NCBI GenBank assembly: GCA_003550305.1
Contig: QKYT01000203.1
Location: 156,373-166,620 of the forward strand
Source of the DNA: Glomus cerebriforme
Lineage: Eukaryota > Glomeromycota > Glomeromycetes > Glomerales > Glomeraceae
DNA length: 10,248 nucleotides
Direction of reading: 5' to 3'
Under the pieces are notes generated by a model. That model did no database searches. It was not told the DNA's origin and saw only the letters and a list, made by a program, of their open reading frames with translations. Made by a program: the position numbers and the translations under genes. Positions 7,196 to 10,248 of this stretch are shown one piece after another (positions within the stretch are counted from its first letter, which is position 1; each line of letters opens with the position of its first letter).

Positions 7196-7512
7196 ATGTC
7201 AAACACTCAATCCAATCTATTAAAAGAATTAAATGCCCAAGCTCTTAGCTGAGATTGCCGAACTTAGAAAGGAGAATGCCAAGATTCCTTAATTGAAAAG
7301 AAATTTGCTGAAGTTGAGGCTGAGAATGCGACGTTGAAGCAGATTATTGAGGAGAATGAAAAGTGGAGCTTAGAGAGCGAGATAAAGTCACAAAATTGGA
7401 ACAGAGGCAGATTCATGATGGATACAGCATCGTGTGTAATGTACTGAAAAAAATTTTTATAGCTAAACTTTTTTATACAATTTTTGATTTTTCAAAGTTT
7501 TATTTTTTCTAA
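7196..7512 (+). pseudogene. Frameshifted coiled-coil protein gene
   Basis: ATG 7196 opens MSNTQSNLLKELNAQ in frame 2. Frame 3 from 7239 continues KLLAEIAELRKENAKIP to TAA 7290. Frame 2 from 7289 reads LIEKKFAEVEAENATLKQII and EENEK. Frame 1 from 7366 reads ELRERDKVTKLEQRQIHDGY and runs to TAA 7510-7512 through a low-complexity tail. Joined in this order, the pieces make a Leu/Glu/Lys heptad pattern typical of a coiled coil, resembling a large coiled-coil family I associate with Rhizophagus; its function is unknown. Three frame changes in about 180 bases make it a pseudogene. The last readable residues after QIHDG look unlike the charged start and may not belong to the original protein. Confidence 0.7.
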
Positions 7513-7654
7513 ACTTAATTAGCTACTCATGTCTCAATGAAAATGGTATTGAATTTACAAATTTCAAAGCAACATTTATTAATTAGTTTCTTTATTTAAA
7601 CTATTTTTTTTTTTTTAATAAAGTGTAACAATTTTATCTCAAATATCTTGTGTC

Positions 7655-8165
7655 CTTTCCAGGATAAAGGCATTTTTTGTAAGCGTTGATATGACTTAAT
7701 TAATAAATAAAAATTTTTTTCAACCCATTTTTATTCTCAATAACTTTTTGTTCCTTTAATATTTGAAGTTCATTTTCAGTTGTTGTAATTAATTTATTGT
7801 ATAAATCTTCACATTCTTCATATTCATTAGTATTATTTTTCAACGAATCTACTTTCCAAAATGTTTCACAAAGTTTTTTGTTGATTCATTGGATTTGAAA
7901 TTAAAAGGGTAGGAAGTATTGCGAGCTACTACATTAAAAAATTTCAAACCTACTCCCCTTTTGTTTAACCAAATTCTTACACAAAAAGAAATGGCTTGTT
8001 AAAAGTATCGGCATCCACAATCCCAGTTATGCATATCTGTGATATATTGTTCTGTACTTAATTGTCATTTTGCAGGTAATTTTCATTCACTTTTAAAGTA
8101 GATTTTCAATCTGGCTTTTCTTTTCTCATAATTATCTGTTCAAATTTTCTTTTTTGATGTACAAT
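7655..8165 (-). pseudogene. SWIM zinc-finger (MULE-like transposase) relic
   Basis: On the minus strand the pieces run FEQIIMRKEKPD (about 8150-8110), KLPAK stop QLSTEQYITDMHNWDCGCRYF (about 8080-8002), FFLCKNLVKQKGSRFEIF (about 7990-7940), GLKFFNVVARNTSYPFNFKS in another frame, and FWKVDSLKNN to LITTTENELQILKEQK and KNGLKKIFIY, stopping at 7700-7702. The WDCGC...FLCKNLV block matches the SWIM zinc-finger pattern CxC...CxH found near the C terminus of MULE-type transposases, with Cys codons at 8017, 8011 and 7979 and Asn where the last His is expected. In-frame stops and at least two frameshifts show that it is dead. The catalytic DDE domain lies outside what can be read. The name MULE-like is inferred from the SWIM block and its flanks. 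Confidence 0.65.
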
Positions 8166-8496
8166 TACTTTTTTGTTGATAATATAGATTGCCAAAACAA
8201 AAAAATTATACAAAAAGTCACACTTCAGATGAACTTCTATAAATAGAGATCAGAAACCAAACCAGTTTTGAACTTGGTTCCCCAGACAATTCGGGTCAAT
8301 CAGTTTCAGATTACGAAAACCAGTTGGCTTTTTAACCGGTTGCTAAAACCGGTTGATGTGAGTAATTCTGGATAGAATTATAATCCCGGTCAGAATCACA
8401 AAAATTTCCAAATAAAGTGTAATGATGTAATTCGAGACAAATCCATAGTGCTGGCTACGAAAATTTGAGCAATTTGGTCTTCAATTTTTCACAGCT
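8166..8496. other. Repeat-derived gene-free stretch with AACCRGTT motifs
   Basis: No gene is supported. Four copies of AACCRGTT occur at 8260-8267, 8318-8325, 8334-8341 and 8347-8354, the last two as the self-complementary AACCGGTT. They are followed by an imperfect inverted repeat (gtgagtaattctgg and ccggtcagaatcac, about 8357-8400). The base composition is more even than in the flanks, as expected of transposon or repeat sequence. Confidence 0.45.
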
Positions 8497-8509
8497 CGAA
8501 TTAGGATAT

Positions 8510-8739
8510 TTTCTCATGATTTCTCATGATTTCTCATAATTTTGCATAAAATTCTCATATAATATTTTTTCTCGTGATTTCTCATAATATTTTTCTCATA
8601 ATATTCTAATTTCTCATAACATTCTTTCTCATAATTTCTCATAATATTTTTTCTCGTGATTTCTCATATTTTTTTTCTCGTAATTTCTCATAATATTTTT
8701 CTCATAATTTCTCATAATTTCTCAATATAAATTTCTCAG
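8510..8739. repeat. TTTCTCATAA minisatellite
   Basis: Some twenty degenerate copies of a unit close to tttctcataa are arrayed head to tail, with variants tttctcatga, tttctcgtga and tttctcataatattt. The spacing varies between about 10 and 16 bases. The array is flanked by an imperfect inverted repeat: tcgaattaggatattttct (8497-8515) and aggaaaatttcataattcgga (8769-8789). There is no open frame, so it is not a protein repeat. Confidence 0.85.
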
Positions 8740-8826
8740 TACTTTGGCCTGAATTACGGTAATTACACAGGAAAATTTCATAATTCGGATGCGCGGTTTT
8801 CAAAAACACAACTGGCATTGTTATGA

Positions 8827-8838
8827 GATCACGTGATC
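8827..8838. repeat. Perfect palindrome GATCACGTGATC
   Basis: A 12-bp perfect palindrome contains CACGTG, the bHLH E-box core, and lies in a GC-richer repeat remnant (about 8790-8880). It may simply be part of that repeat. Binding by a regulator is possible but unsupported, since no promoter is recognisable nearby. Confidence 0.5.
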
Positions 8839-9002
8839 GCGAAATTTGTCGGCTTGTTATGAGTATTGCGCCACATATTCGAAATATATTTAATTTAAGC
8901 TTTTTCTATATTTATGATTTCATATAATTAATAAATAAAAGTTAGTCGCTTGCTTATTTTTTTTTAACTTATCTATGCTTATACAACTATATTGAAATAA
9001 AT

Positions 9003-9696
9003 GTAAGTTATCCAGCAAAAAATAAATGGATAGAAAGATCCCGTATTACTGAGGTTGCATTAAACTTGTAGCCATTCCACAAAGGACTGGTGGTACTAAT
9101 ACATATACTGAAATCCTAAATACTAATTTCGTCTCTATAAAATGGTTGCTTTTGTATAATTTATCACAAAACGCAGGGAAATTATATTATTCAATAATGT
9201 TAGCATAATGAATAAAGAAATTTGTTCATAGCTAGTTTTATGTTTTGTATAGTATTAGAATAATGTTATATTTTTTGAGAACCAATCAGTAAACATCACT
9301 CCTGAACAAACATTTTTGCTATCTATTACAAACGACATTAAAGTTTGCGGGATCTCCATTGACAATTTATAAGAATAAACTAAAATACTAAAATTAGATG
9401 AAAACTTATATTACTTATATTAGATGCGAATTTAGAAAAACTCCAATCACCACCTCTATCTGATATCACGAGACCATTATAATTGCCATTGACTCCTAAA
9501 TCTCAACTCAACCTAAAATAAACATTTTATACGCCGGTATCATATTGTATAAATTAGTTTTATGTAATTTCAAAACTTATATAATCGTAATACCTGTAAA
9601 ACGTATAATCAAAAGTGCAGTGGTGATAAATATCAACCAAGAAGGTTATACATAGTAGATTGGTATGATCACATTTTTCAATTGTATATTTTATGA
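9003..9696 (+). pseudogene. Scattered coding-like pieces, unidentified gene or relic
   Basis: I do not recognise this. The plus-strand pieces in order are SYPAKNKWIERSRITEVALN (frame 3, 9003-9071), KLVAIPQRTGGTNTYTEILN and on (frame 2, 9053-9208), FFENQSVNITPEQTFLLSIT then NDIKVCGISIDNL (frame 1, 9259-9372), ILDANLEKLQSPPLSDITRP (frame 3, TAA 9480) followed by LPLTPKSQLNLK (TAA 9519), and CKTYNQKCSGDKYQPRRLYI then VDWYDHIFQ (frame 1, 9568-9696). The composition looks protein-like, with a Pro/Ser-rich piece and a Cys-containing piece, but the frames change and stops occur. They could be exons of one gene with short introns, or a decayed copy. I cannot place splice sites with confidence. Confidence 0.3.
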
Positions 9697-10061
9697 TATT
9701 TATTTATGATAAGAACAAATTTATTATGAACTTACCTAATAAAGTTCCATTTTTAATGTTAAAAATTATCACTTTCATTTTATTTTTTTTCTACTTTGGT
9801 GGAATCATTCAACTTTTTCAGTTCATGATAAAGTTGTACAAGCAACATTTTCAAATAAATGATTAATATTAAAGGCTTGAGATTCTTATCTTTTTTTATC
9901 AGTAGCATAATCTAATGATGCGAATTACCAATTATTCCCATTTTTTAGTTTCCGCTTTTTTTTTTTTGATGTCTGAATTTCACGAATTCTGGGAAAATGA
10001 TAAAATTTTTTAATCATGTAAATAAATATAACTCGATACTTTTTTTGACTATCAATTATCA
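9697..10061. other. AT-rich stretch without a supported gene
   Basis: It is mostly A/T runs. A 36-codon frame (9756-9866, MLKIITFILFFFYFGGIIQL and on) has a hydrophobic start, but composition alone explains a Phe/Ile/Leu-rich frame in T-rich DNA. Nothing else is seen. Confidence 0.4.
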
Positions 10062-10193
10062 ATAAAATTCCTTTTAAATTTTCATTTAAAATCACCAATT
10101 AATTCAAGCGAACCAAATGAACTAAAAAAAAGCAAAAAAGCATCAGATTTGTGGCGCAGTAAAGCTTTACAAATCTATTTCTTTTTCATATGA
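10062..10193 (+). pseudogene. Coding-like C-terminal fragment, unidentified
   Basis: Frame 3 reads SPINSSEPNELKKSKKASDL then WRSKALQIYFFFI, and stops at TGA 10191-10193. The charged, Ser/Lys-rich part looks protein-coding, unlike the surrounding A/T runs. AATAAA motifs follow directly and at about 10211, as in a gene 3' end. There is no start codon in a sensible place and no recognisable family. It could be the last exon of an otherwise lost gene, possibly connected to the pieces at 9003-9696, or chance. Confidence 0.25.
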
Positions 10194-10248
10194 ATAAATA
10201 GTTTTGAAAAATAAAATGCTCTGAAATTGATAATATTATTGAAGGATC

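Noticed and set aside
8510..8739. CRISPR array
   Set aside because: The units are degenerate and nearly contiguous, with no unique spacers, in eukaryotic DNA. It is a minisatellite.
8827..8838. Functional E-box regulatory site
   Set aside because: It lies within repeat-like sequence with no recognisable promoter or gene nearby.
9756..9866. 36-codon frame with a signal-peptide-like start
   Set aside because: It is short, T-rich and of low complexity. A hydrophobic start is expected by chance in such DNA.

Overview
The window reads as nuclear DNA of an AT-rich, repeat-rich eukaryote, most likely an arbuscular mycorrhizal fungus close to Rhizophagus irregularis (Glomeromycotina). This rests on very high A+T with long A and T runs, an alpha-kinase fused to a von Willebrand A (vWA) segment, a SWIM-type MULE transposase relic, a coiled-coil family that starts MSNTQSNLLKELNAQ, and repeats rich in GGCGAAAC and TTTCTCATAA. 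The species name comes from recognised family style, not from a database match. Nothing looks prokaryotic: there are no operons, Shine-Dalgarno sites or CRISPR arrays, and I saw no tRNA or rRNA.

Layout from left to right. 1-433: AT-rich DNA with a short GCTTTTATG repeat and a 12-bp inverted repeat. 434-1548: a broken gene of unknown function in several frames, with one intron-like gap and a 148-bp foldback MITE. 1549-2758: gene-free, with a somewhat GC-richer repeat patch and a hairpin. 2759-3303: another multi-frame coding relic that I cannot name. 3304-4116: gene-free, ending in a strongly pyrimidine-rich stretch. 4117-5262: the best gene, a 5'-truncated vWA/alpha-kinase whose kinase domain is open and carries every expected motif. 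Two small frame-changing lesions lie just upstream of that domain. 5263-6250: AT-rich spacer with a long hairpin. 6251-6776: a 526-bp element bounded by perfect 12-bp inverted repeats. 7196-7512: a frameshifted coiled-coil gene. 7655-8165 on the minus strand: a decayed SWIM zinc-finger transposase. 8260-8840: repeats (AACCRGTT copies, a TTTCTCATAA minisatellite, a GATCACGTGATC palindrome). 9003-9696 and about 10062-10193: scattered coding-like pieces, unidentified.

The genes do not form a pathway. The window is best read as gene-poor, transposon-worked DNA in which one member of an expanded kinase family keeps an intact catalytic domain. The most interesting questions are whether that kinase is still expressed as a kinase-only protein from ATG 4417, and whether the cluster of N bases inside it marks collapsed near-identical copies elsewhere in the genome. 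I did not find a convincing new defence-like or other undescribed system.
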